This document shows, piece after piece, positions 1-5,728 of a stretch of 7,814 nt of DNA. The first letter of the stretch is position 1; every line of letters begins with the position of its first letter. Position numbers and translations under genes: made by a program. Location: contig CANPET010000069.1 of assembly GCA_947573465.1 (NCBI GenBank), forward strand, positions 1 through 7,814, given 5' to 3'. Source of the DNA: an uncultured Eubacterium sp. (GTDB lineage: Bacteria; Bacillota; Clostridia; Lachnospirales; Lachnospiraceae). The notes under the pieces were generated by a model. The model did no database searches, was not told where the DNA came from, and was given only the letters and a program-made list of their open reading frames with translations.

Positions 1-890
1 ACTTTTATAACAAGGATATCCGGACGAGTGTGACCAATGTGATTAATGAGTCAGGAAGTGGTGTTGTAAGTTATAAATATGATGATTACGGAACCACTAC
101 AAAATATGGTGATGAGGACTTCTATAATGAGGTGTGTTATACGTCAGGAGTGTATGACGAACTGACGGAACTGTATTATCTGAATGCGAGATATTATAAT
201 CCAAAGAGTGCGACGTTTATTACGCAGGATAGTTACAGGGGCGAGCAGGATGATTATGGTACATGGAACCTGTATGCGTATTGTGGTGGGAATCCGGTTA
301 ATTATGTGGATCCGAGTGGGCATAGGTGCTATGTAATAACGAATAGTGAATTTGAGGAAGAGTCAAGAGGAATAAATGACATAATGGAAAACTATTATAA
401 AAAGACGACATCATCATTGAGTGTAGTTAATACAAATGGTAAATTTAAAAAAGTATGGAATAGAATGAAAGGTAAAATAGAATGCGTTATTGTTAATTCC
501 CATGCAACTCCTTTGTGGTTAGATAATATGGTAGATTATTTAAGCATAGGATCTTTAAAGAAAAAGAATGTAAAAAGATTAATTTTGTTAGGATGTAATG
601 CTGGGCATCAGGATCGCCAGTTCAGCAATATTGCTTATCGTTTTAGGAAAAAAATTAAAGGACCAGTAATTGCGTCAGATGGAACTGTTGCGTCAGATGG
701 TGTGGAGCCAGCAAAGGCTAAATCTAAGTTTGATTCAGAAGCAGATGATGAATGGAAAAGATGGAGAATTAACAAAAATGGATATGGGTTTAGAAATAAA
801 AATTGTGGATGGATAAAATATACTACTCAAAATAATGTAGTATACAAAAATAAATATTCGGCAACAATAAAACAATTATGCAAATTTTAA
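1..890 (+). CDS. Rhs/YD-repeat polymorphic toxin, C-terminal part (5' end outside window) with caspase-like tip
   Basis: This is the 3' end of a large Rhs-family gene. The frame is open to the left edge (first whole codon at base 3), so the GTG at 30 is an internal valine and not a start. Bases about 60-320 encode the Rhs-associated core: YDELTELYYLNARYYNP, a FITQDSYRG stretch, NLYAYCGGNPVNYVDPSGH. In this family the core closes the toxin-enclosing shell and the variable tip follows the DPxG motif. The tip (bases about 321-890, some 190 residues) is visibly richer in A/T. It contains VIVNSHATP (His codon at 501) and, 31 residues on, LILLGCNAGH (Cys codon at 594), then GPVIASDG and a late GWIKYT. 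This order resembles the His/Cys dyad layout of caspase-fold peptidases (DUF4347, CHAT, C11-like). I infer a cysteine-peptidase-like toxin; the fold call is from motif memory only. A non-catalytic domain is possible. Confidence 0.85.
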   Translation, partial: FYNKDIRTSVTNVINESGSGVVSYKYDDYGTTTKYGDEDFYNEVCYTSGVYDELTELYYLNARYYNPKSATFITQDSYRGEQDDYGTWNLYAYCGGNPVNYVDPSGHRCYVITNSEFEEESRGINDIMENYYKKTTSSLSVVNTNGKFKKVWNRMKGKIECVIVNSHATPLWLDNMVDYLSIGSLKKKNVKRLILLGCNAGHQDRQFSNIAYRFRKKIKGPVIASDGTVASDGVEPAKAKSKFDSEADDEWKRWRINKNGYGFRNKNCGWIKYTTQNNVVYKNKYSATIKQLCKF

Positions 891-946
891 CTAAGCATTT
901 AAAAATATTCCAAATGTTAAGAAATAATGTATAGATAAATAATTAA

Positions 947-1010
947 GTAATTGCAAAAATGACTTAGTTGCACAATGTTATTTATTTAGATTAAGTCATT
1001 TTACAATTAC
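947..1010. terminator. Long two-part inverted repeat after the Rhs gene, possible (bidirectional) terminator
   Basis: Two nested complementary arms are visible: GTAATTG (947-953) with CAATTAC (1004-1010), and AAAATGACTTA (956-966) with TAAGTCATTTT (992-1002). A 2/1-nt internal loop separates them, and the inner loop is 25 nt. The A-rich left arm and T-rich right arm fit a terminator readable in both directions. The loop is long for a standard intrinsic terminator, so this could instead be a small palindromic repeat or recombination scar. It lies 57 bp after the Rhs stop and ends 31 bp before the next gene. Confidence 0.5.
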
Positions 1011-1041
1011 ACTGATATAAGAATGTGAGGAGGGAAAATAA

Positions 1042-1524
1042 TTGAACAAATATATTAGATTGTTGATAGTGTTTACAGTTACAATGATGATGTTTATAAA
1101 TGAGTGTCCCAATATTGAAGCTGAAGAGAGTGCCATAACAAGATTACAAAAAGTTAATGTAGAAATTAAGAAAGTTAATGAAGAGTATATTGAAATTATA
1201 TTAGTAAATACTGGGAAAGAGTATTGTCCTTATTGGGGAGGGTTTACTTTGGAAAAGTTGAAACGGAAAAAATGGCAATATAAGAGCCATATAGACGGTA
1301 TTGCATTTCGAAAAACGGAGACCTTAGCAGCAAATGGTACAAAGATTATCAGAATAAAATGGAAAGATTACTATGGAAGTAACTTATCAGAAGGAAAGTA
1401 CAGAATTAGACTGATAAAAGAAAAAATGTTTGATATAGATAGTGAATGTGTAGCTAAGCAATTACGTGATTTTAAGGCTTTTGACATTGTTTATTCATGG
1501 TTTGAAGAGAGTATTTATAATTAG
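1042..1524 (+). CDS. Exported protein with one Ig-like domain (copy 1), candidate immunity protein
   Basis: The TTG start at 1042 is chosen because a very strong GAGGAGGG ribosome binding site (1027-1034) sits 7 nt upstream. The 160-residue product begins with a signal peptide (NKYIR, then a hydrophobic stretch to about residue 19, with possible cleavage near IEA-EE at 27). Residues about 35-125 look like the small Ig-like domain common in Firmicute secreted proteins: GGFTLEKL (66-73), KKW (76-78), FRKTETL (89-95), W107 and NLSEGKYRI (114-122). The gene at 2385 has the same series of motifs, so the two are divergent paralogues. It is the first intact gene after the Rhs toxin tip, the usual immunity position. 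Because it is exported, any immunity role would act outside the membrane. That role is inferred, and a general cell-surface protein is the alternative. Confidence 0.75.
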   Translation: MNKYIRLLIVFTVTMMMFINECPNIEAEESAITRLQKVNVEIKKVNEEYIEIILVNTGKEYCPYWGGFTLEKLKRKKWQYKSHIDGIAFRKTETLAANGTKIIRIKWKDYYGSNLSEGKYRIRLIKEKMFDIDSECVAKQLRDFKAFDIVYSWFEESIYN

Positions 1525-1525
1525 T

Positions 1526-1796
1526 ATGTTTATTTGTCGAATGACAGGGCGTGGGATGGAAGAGTATAGACATCTAGTAGGAAGAGGGTAATTTATTATC
1601 TGAATAATTGGTAGACACATATAATTTTAAATATGAAGAACCAAAATCATTTATAATGGTGGCAAATAACTATGCATATGTATCTCAACAAATTGGAACA
1701 CTCCATAAATATAAAACAACCGTGAAGATGTGGATGCAAAAATTAAGTTTATCATTTACTAGCAGATTAAGGAGAGCAAAATGGAGAAAAAAATAA
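1526..1796 (+). pseudogene. Eroded coding remnants between the exported genes
   Basis: No intact gene fits here. Two peptide fragments are visible. One runs from ATG 1526 to TAA 1589-1591 and contains GRGMEEYRHLVGRG. The other is a 62-codon frame (TTG at 1608, stop just before 1797) reading VDTYNFKYEEPKSF, then YVSQQIGTLHKYKTTVKMW. The second has no ribosome binding site before TTG 1608, is preceded directly by an in-frame TAA (1605-1607), and overlaps the start of the well-supported gene at 1781. Its pattern (DTYxF, later QxxGxLxxYxxxVxxxM) reminds me of the last 40 or so residues of some Firmicute polymorphic-toxin tips, but I cannot name a family. The best reading is debris of an older displaced toxin tip. 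A real 62-residue protein cannot be excluded. Confidence 0.3.
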
Positions 1797-2266
1797 TATA
1801 CTTAGTATTTATAATTATTACAATATTATCGGGGTGTGCTAAAAATACTCCAGATGATGTTGCTTATATAAGCGAAAAAATAGGCATAGATATTTCTGGA
1901 AGTAAAATTATAGAAAAAACGGATACACATGGAGGATTTCATGGAGATGGCATGATGTTTGTTCAAATAGAAATCAATAATAAAAAATTTGAGCAAGAAT
2001 TAAAAAACACTGGGAAGTGGTTGCAAGAACCCTCTGAATTGACTGAAATACTTTTATACGGAAATGAGGAATGGAGTCCATATATCGCGGATGATAATGG
2101 CAAACCTTTGATGAAAAAAATAGAGAATGGATATTATTTTATAATAAATGATACAGATTCTAACGAGGAAGATATTGAATGGTCAGAAATGTACTCAGTT
2201 AATGTAATAGTAGCTGTATATGATGTGGACAATAATATATTATATTATTACGAAGTAGATACATGA
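1781..2266 (+). CDS. Lipoprotein with DTHGGFHGDG motif, candidate immunity protein
   Basis: The ATG at 1781 follows a good TAAGGAGAG ribosome binding site (1768-1776). The 161-residue product starts MEKK, then a hydrophobic segment, then lipobox LSGC with Cys19 as the predicted lipidation site, so it should be anchored on the outer face of the membrane. The mature part is acidic and shows DTHGGFHGDG at residues 48-57 followed by a strand-like MMFVQIEI. Similar motifs occur, as far as I recall, in other Firmicute hypothetical lipoproteins, but I cannot give a family name or function. The end is rich in Asp, Glu and Tyr. The gene lies between the two Ig-like paralogues in the zone downstream of the Rhs tip, which makes immunity plausible but unproven. 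Confidence 0.75.
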   Translation: MEKKIIYLVFIIITILSGCAKNTPDDVAYISEKIGIDISGSKIIEKTDTHGGFHGDGMMFVQIEINNKKFEQELKNTGKWLQEPSELTEILLYGNEEWSPYIADDNGKPLMKKIENGYYFIINDTDSNEEDIEWSEMYSVNVIVAVYDVDNNILYYYEVDT

Positions 2267-2354
2267 TTAATGCTTTTTATTTAATATGAAGTCTATAAAT
2301 ATTGGTTTTGGTAATGTAAGTGAGTTAAAATCGAAGAAAGGAGAGTATAACGTA

Positions 2355-2384
2355 ATGTTATTATGTACGTTATCAATAAAGTGA
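2355..2384 (+). promoter_or_regulatory. Nine-codon leader ORF abutting the next gene
   Basis: The only good ribosome binding site upstream of the 2385 gene (AAAGGAGAG, about 2337-2345) is correctly placed for ATG 2355, not for ATG 2385. The frame from 2355 reads MLLCTLSIK and stops at TGA 2382-2384, directly before ATG 2385 and in the same frame. Either the short peptide is translated and ribosomes reinitiate at 2385, or the TGA is a mutation that split a once longer N-terminus. The same frame is open back to an ATG at 2286 (32 codons in all). Confidence 0.35.
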
Positions 2385-2804
2385 ATGAAAAAGGTGGTAA
2401 TTATACTATTAGTTTGTTGTATATTTAGTGAAATGTTATTTGTACAGGATGGTAATCAAAATGTTTATGGCAGTACATATAAAGAAGAATTGGCAAATAA
2501 AGGAAAATATGTAAAAGTAAAGGTGCAATCAGCAACGAAAAAGGGACTTAAACTTAAAGTTATTAATACATCAAAAAGAAAATTTTGCTATGGGGGAGCG
2601 TTTGTATTAAAAAAACGTGTAAAAAATAAGTGGAAAAAAGTTCAGTTCAAAGAACCTATTATGTTTGTTAAAACAAAAACATTGTGGGGAAAGAGCAGTA
2701 GGACAGAAAAACTTAAATGGGAGAAGTTTTTTGATAAGAATCTTTCTAAAGGCAGATATAAAATAGATTATGGTTTGTTTTATAAAACTTTCAGAATAAA
2801 GTAA
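2385..2804 (+). CDS. Exported protein with one Ig-like domain (copy 2), candidate immunity protein
   Basis: This 139-residue protein is a divergent paralogue of the product at 1042. It has a signal peptide (MKK, hydrophobic to about residue 20, possible cleavage after VYG near 29), then a very lysine-rich Ig-like domain with the same landmarks: GGAFVLKK (70-77), KNKW (80-83), FVKTKTL (94-100), W112 and NLSKGRYKI (119-127). It ends soon after the domain, whereas copy 1 has about 35 more residues. The ATG at 2385 has no ribosome binding site of its own at normal distance. It immediately follows the stop of a nine-codon leader frame, so expression probably depends on coupled reinitiation or has been weakened. 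Its basic charge contrasts with the acidic neighbouring lipoprotein. Immunity to present or past Rhs tips is inferred from position. Confidence 0.7.
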   Translation: MKKVVIILLVCCIFSEMLFVQDGNQNVYGSTYKEELANKGKYVKVKVQSATKKGLKLKVINTSKRKFCYGGAFVLKKRVKNKWKKVQFKEPIMFVKTKTLWGKSSRTEKLKWEKFFDKNLSKGRYKIDYGLFYKTFRIK

Positions 2805-2816
2805 TAATAAATATGA

Positions 2817-2885
2817 AGTATTTTGGAGCAGGACGGTAACATAATCGACAATTTTGGCAATCCTACTGTATGGGTTTATATTTAA
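2817..2885 (+). pseudogene. Short C-terminal coding remnant
   Basis: Between an in-frame TGA (2814-2816) and TAA (2883-2885) the sequence reads SILEQDGNIIDNFGNPTVWVYI. It looks like the natural end of a globular protein, but it has no start codon with a ribosome binding site. It may be the tail of a gene lost by recombination. The evidence is only that the peptide looks protein-like, so confidence is low. Confidence 0.2.
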
Positions 2886-2903
2886 AAACATAATGGTAAA
2901 AAT

Positions 2904-2931
2904 TTGACATTATAGTAGAATAATATATAAT
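2904..2931 (+). promoter_or_regulatory. Sigma-A promoter of the ABC exporter operon
   Basis: There is a perfect -35 TTGACA at 2904-2909 and a perfect -10 TATAAT at 2926-2931 with a 16-nt spacer, 34 bp before the start at 2966. It separates the accessory Rhs zone from the exporter genes and should drive 2966-4780 as one transcript. Confidence 0.85.
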
Positions 2932-2965
2932 TATTGAGAGTATTACTAAAAAAGACGGAGGTAAT

Positions 2966-3766
2966 ATGAAGAAATATATTGAAGGATTTATGAGATACCG
3001 ATACCTTTTAAAAGAATTAGTTGTAAAAGGTATTAAATTAAAATACAGACGTTCATATTTAGGGTTAGTATGGACATTGTTGGAGCCGCTGTTAACGACA
3101 ATGGTGTTGGCATTTGTGTTTGGAGAGTTATTGGGAAATAAAAATCCATTTTTCCCGGTATATATTCTTTGTGGTAGGCTGATTTATAGTTGTTTTTCGA
3201 CAACAAGTAAAGTCGCAATGCGCTCTATTAGAGCAAATCAGGCAATGATAAAGAAGGTATATGTACCGAAGTACCTATATCCATTATCGACAATAATATA
3301 TAATTTTGTACTATTTTTATTATCATTAATTATATTAGCAGCTTTGGCAATCGTATATAAAGTTCCAATTACATGGCATATTATAGAGATTATAATACCA
3401 TTAGTTACATTGTTTGTTCTGTGCGTGGCAGTAGGACTTATATTATCTACAGTATGTGTATTTTTTAGGGATTTAGAATATTTATGGGAAGTAATTGTAA
3501 TGCTTATCATGTATTGTTCGGCAATATTCTATTATGTTGACAGAATGGGCGCGGCAAAACATGTTATTAAGTTTAACCCACTGTATTGTATTGTTAGTAA
3601 TGTCAGATGCGTTGTTATGGAAGGTGGTTCTATCTTCACAAGTACCAGCTATGGATTGTCAAATCTTCAGATGATGTTGTATTCACTAGGATTCAGTGTA
3701 ATAGCGTTAGTTATTGGAGTTGTGATGTTCAAGAAAAATCAGGATAAGTTTATCTTACACATATAG
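2966..3766 (+). CDS. ABC-2 type permease for polysaccharide or teichoic-acid export (Wzm/TagG-like)
   Basis: This is the membrane subunit of a type-2 ABC exporter that moves lipid-linked glycans across the cytoplasmic membrane. The start at 2966 has a GGAGG site at 2957-2961. The 266-residue length is normal for the family. The N-terminal amphipathic segment and first helix carry the typical pattern KGIKLKYRRSYLGLVWTLLEP (about 21-41). Hydrophobic segments follow at about 35-55, 63-80, 108-131, 138-165, 174-190 and 236-255. The conserved VFFRDL motif is at 165-170, after the fourth of these, and a basic tail (KKNQDKFILHI) ends the protein. The ATPase partner starts 8 bp after the stop, with its ribosome binding site overlapping that stop. 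No glycosyltransferase lies in the window, so the substrate cannot be told. TagG versus O-antigen/rhamnan exporter cannot be separated by eye. Confidence 0.9.
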   Translation: MKKYIEGFMRYRYLLKELVVKGIKLKYRRSYLGLVWTLLEPLLTTMVLAFVFGELLGNKNPFFPVYILCGRLIYSCFSTTSKVAMRSIRANQAMIKKVYVPKYLYPLSTIIYNFVLFLLSLIILAALAIVYKVPITWHIIEIIIPLVTLFVLCVAVGLILSTVCVFFRDLEYLWEVIVMLIMYCSAIFYYVDRMGAAKHVIKFNPLYCIVSNVRCVVMEGGSIFTSTSYGLSNLQMMLYSLGFSVIALVIGVVMFKKNQDKFILHI

Positions 3767-3774
3767 GAGGCAAT

Positions 3775-4518
3775 ATGGGAAAAATTGCACTAAAGGTTGA
3801 AGATGTCAGCATTCGCTTTAATCTCAGCAAAGAAAAAGTAGATAATTTTAAAGAGTTATTAATAAAGAAGATAAAAGGTGAAAAGATTCGTTTTAATGAG
3901 TTCTGGGCTTTAAAAAATGTAAGTTTTGAATTAAAAAAAGGTGACAGATTAGGTATTCTTGGACTAAACGGTGCTGGGAAAAGTACATTGCTGAAAGTTA
4001 TCGCAGGCGTGTATAAACCTACATCAGGAAAGGTCACCAGATATGGTCATATCGCACCGATGATAGAACTTGGAGCGGGATTTGATCCGAATTATACCGG
4101 AAGGGAAAATATTTTTCTTTATGGTTCTGTATTAGGTTTTTCCAGAAGTTTTTTAGAGGAAAAATATGACGAAATCTTAGAATTTTCTGAACTTGGAGAA
4201 TTTATTGATGTACCGATTAAAAACTATTCCTCTGGTATGAAAGCTAGACTTGGCTTTTCTATTGCTACAGTGGTAGAGCCGGAAATTTTGATTTTAGATG
4301 AAGTTTTATCTGTAGGTGATGCGAAGTTCCGTAAGAAATGTGAAAAGAAAATGCAGGGAATGTTTGATCACGGAGTAACTGTTTTGTTTGTGTCACATAG
4401 TTTGGCGCAAGTACAGCGTTTGTGTAATAAAGCTATTTTGTTGGAGCATGGACAGTTAATTGCGCAAGGAGATATTGATAAGGTATCTGCAATTTATGAG
4501 AAAAAATTAGAAGATTAA
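3775..4518 (+). CDS. ABC transporter ATP-binding subunit for polysaccharide or teichoic-acid export (Wzt/TagH-like)
   Basis: This cytoplasmic ATPase powers the permease encoded just upstream. All nucleotide-binding motifs are intact: Walker A GLNGAGKST (63-71), signature YSSGM (151-155), Walker B ILILDE (171-176), D-loop SVGD (179-182) and H-loop His208. The stretch IELGAGFDPNYTGREN (97-112) replaces an ordinary Q-loop region and is the hallmark of the Wzt/TagH glycan-export subfamily. An N-terminal insertion before Walker A (about residues 20-42, FKELLIKKIKGEKIRFNEF) is also typical. At 247 residues it ends right after the nucleotide-binding domain. It lacks both the C-terminal carbohydrate-binding domain of O9a-type Wzt and the long extracytoplasmic extension of Bacillus TagH, so chain-length recognition is not done through this subunit. 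The ribosome binding site AGGAGG lies at the end of the permease gene. Confidence 0.92.
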   Translation: MGKIALKVEDVSIRFNLSKEKVDNFKELLIKKIKGEKIRFNEFWALKNVSFELKKGDRLGILGLNGAGKSTLLKVIAGVYKPTSGKVTRYGHIAPMIELGAGFDPNYTGRENIFLYGSVLGFSRSFLEEKYDEILEFSELGEFIDVPIKNYSSGMKARLGFSIATVVEPEILILDEVLSVGDAKFRKKCEKKMQGMFDHGVTVLFVSHSLAQVQRLCNKAILLEHGQLIAQGDIDKVSAIYEKKLED

Positions 4519-4534
4519 AATAGAGGAGATTGTT

Positions 4535-4780
4535 ATGGAATATAATACAAAGGGAACTTGTTCCAGACAGATTAAATTTGATGTTGTTGATAATAAAGTA
4601 ACCGGTGTCCAGTTTGTTATGGGATGTCATGGAAATACACAGGGTGTTGCGGCTTTAGTGGAAGGAATGGACATTCATGATGTGATTCAGAAGTTAAAAG
4701 GGATTAACTGCAATGGAAGAGGAACATCCTGTCCGGACCAGCTGGCAAAAGCGTTAGAGTTATACTTGCGCGAGCAATGA
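4535..4780 (+). CDS. TSCPD domain-containing protein (TIGR03905 family)
   Basis: This is an 81-residue soluble protein with the full small-domain pattern: KGTCSRQIKFDV near the N-terminus, VQFVMGCHGNTQG (25-37), and the name-giving end CNGRGTSCPDQLAKAL (59-74). Cysteines at 9, 31, 59 and 66 are spaced so that they could bind a metal, but this is not shown. The same domain occurs at the C-terminus of some vitamin B12-dependent ribonucleotide reductases. The stand-alone version is frequent in Clostridia and has no established function that I know of. The start has an AGAGGAGA site and lies 16 bp after the ATPase stop, so it is probably co-transcribed with the exporter. That linkage looks like shared transcription rather than a shared task. 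A hairpin follows the gene. Confidence 0.85.
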   Translation: MEYNTKGTCSRQIKFDVVDNKVTGVQFVMGCHGNTQGVAALVEGMDIHDVIQKLKGINCNGRGTSCPDQLAKALELYLREQ

Positions 4781-4824
4781 GCCAGGTGGATATGCTGGCA
4801 TATATATTTGGTGAATGTCACGAT

Positions 4825-4862
4825 AATCAAATTTCCCACTGCTTGCAGCGGGAAATTTGATT
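4825..4862 (+). terminator. Perfect 13-bp hairpin, probable terminator
   Basis: AATCAAATTTCCC (4825-4837) is exactly complementary to GGGAAATTTGATT (4850-4862). The 12-nt loop can form three more pairs (CTG/CAG). The right arm is T-rich and is followed by one more T before TAGAAC, so the U-tract is short. The hairpin lies between the TSCPD gene and the nucleosidase gene and should end the exporter transcript at least partly. No clear promoter is visible in the 32 bp that remain before the next start, so some readthrough into 4895 is likely. Confidence 0.7.
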
Positions 4863-4894
4863 TAGAACAGAATTAGATTTTTAGGAGGAAACCA

Positions 4895-5587
4895 ATGTTA
4901 GGAATTATAGGTGCAATGGAAGTAGAAGTGGCAGCACTGAAGCAGGACATGCAGGATGCAAAAGTGATAGAAAAAGCGGGAATGCAATTCTATCAGGGAA
5001 AGATTTCTGATAAGGATGTAGTAGTTGTAAAAAGTGGAATCGGAAAAGTAAATGCCGGTATCTGCACACAGATTCTTGCAGATATATTTCAGGTGGATGC
5101 CGTTATTAATACTGGCGTAGCCGGTTCACTGAATAATGATATTGATATTTGTGATATTGTGATTTCGAAAGAGGCACAGCAGCATGATATGGATGTTACA
5201 GCACTTGGTTACGATAAAGGCATTATTCCTGATATGGAGACATCTGTGTTTTTAGCTGATGAGAAATTAATGAAATTGGCAAAAGAGAGTGCGGAGGAAA
5301 TAGAGCTGAATGTAAATATTTTTGAAGGAAAGGTAGTATCAGGGGATCAGTTTATAGGGACTTCTGATGCAAAAACACATCTTAGAGAAACGTTTTATGG
5401 TGACTGTGCAGAAATGGAAGGTGCAGCGATAGCTCATGCGGCAAGCCTTAACAATATACCATTTTTGATTATTCGTGCTATCTCAGATAAAGCTGATGGT
5501 GGAGCAGAAATGGATTTTCCTACTTTTGAAAAAAAGGCAGCGGAGAATTCAATCAAATTGATGAATAAAATGATAGAAAATTATTAA
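4895..5587 (+). CDS. mtnN: 5'-methylthioadenosine/S-adenosylhomocysteine nucleosidase
   Basis: This cytosolic enzyme hydrolyses the glycosidic bond of methylthioadenosine and S-adenosylhomocysteine to adenine plus methylthioribose or S-ribosylhomocysteine. It recycles by-products of polyamine synthesis and methylation and supplies the LuxS substrate. The 230-residue length is typical. Visible family motifs are IGAMEVEV at the N-terminus (Glu11 corresponds to Escherichia coli Glu12), SGIGKVNAG (47-55), NTGVAGSL (72-79), SGDQFIGT (149-156), EMEGAAIAH (173-181, with Met174 and Glu175 matching the ribose-contacting pair) and IRAISDKAD (193-201, Asp198 matching the catalytic Asp197). All catalytic residues are present. 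The ribosome binding site TAGGAGG lies just before the start. A hairpin precedes the gene, and the next gene begins about 140 bp later. Function is assigned with high confidence from these motifs. Confidence 0.96.
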   Translation: MLGIIGAMEVEVAALKQDMQDAKVIEKAGMQFYQGKISDKDVVVVKSGIGKVNAGICTQILADIFQVDAVINTGVAGSLNNDIDICDIVISKEAQQHDMDVTALGYDKGIIPDMETSVFLADEKLMKLAKESAEEIELNVNIFEGKVVSGDQFIGTSDAKTHLRETFYGDCAEMEGAAIAHAASLNNIPFLIIRAISDKADGGAEMDFPTFEKKAAENSIKLMNKMIENY

Positions 5588-5626
5588 AATGTAAAAATTT
5601 GACGAACGATTTTTGATGAATCCCTC

Positions 5627-5653
5627 TTGAAAATATGTTACTATTTGGATAAT
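5627..5653 (+). promoter_or_regulatory. Weak candidate promoter before the membrane-protein gene
   Basis: TTGAAA at 5627-5632 and GATAAT at 5648-5653 resemble -35 and -10 boxes, but the 15-nt spacer is short. An alternative extended -10 (TG-T-TACTAT, 5636-5644) lacks a matching -35. The 141-bp gap (5588-5728) holds no other recognised element, so a promoter is expected somewhere here. Confidence 0.3.
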
Positions 5654-5728
5654 GAGACAAGATGTGCTTATTTTGTTATCATAATAGAACATATTTCCGA
5701 TTAACAGAACGGAAAAGAAAGTGGGGGA

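Noticed and set aside
30..32. GTG at 30 as the start of a 286-residue protein
   Set aside because: The frame is open to the left edge with Rhs-like sequence and there is no ribosome binding site before it; the gene is the end of a larger one.
2607..2891. Minus-strand frame of 94 codons opposite the second Ig-like gene
   Set aside because: It arises from the A-rich, lysine-rich gene on the other strand; it has no ribosome binding site and no protein-like motif.
3033..4037. Minus-strand frames within the ABC permease and ATPase genes (3033-3218, 3238-3510, 3750-4037)
   Set aside because: They lie opposite strongly supported ABC transporter genes and show no recognisable domain; they are shadows.
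4433..4630. Minus-strand frame across the ATPase/TSCPD junction
   Set aside because: It is opposite two well-supported coding ends and has no motif or ribosome binding site.
4780..4805. Small hairpin GCCAG...CTGGC after the TSCPD stop
   Set aside because: The stem is only 5 bp with a 9-nt loop and no T-run; the perfect 13-bp repeat just downstream is a much better terminator.
4781..4894. S-adenosylmethionine or S-adenosylhomocysteine riboswitch before the nucleosidase gene
   Set aside because: The gap is short and is accounted for by one simple hairpin; no multi-helix conserved core is visible.
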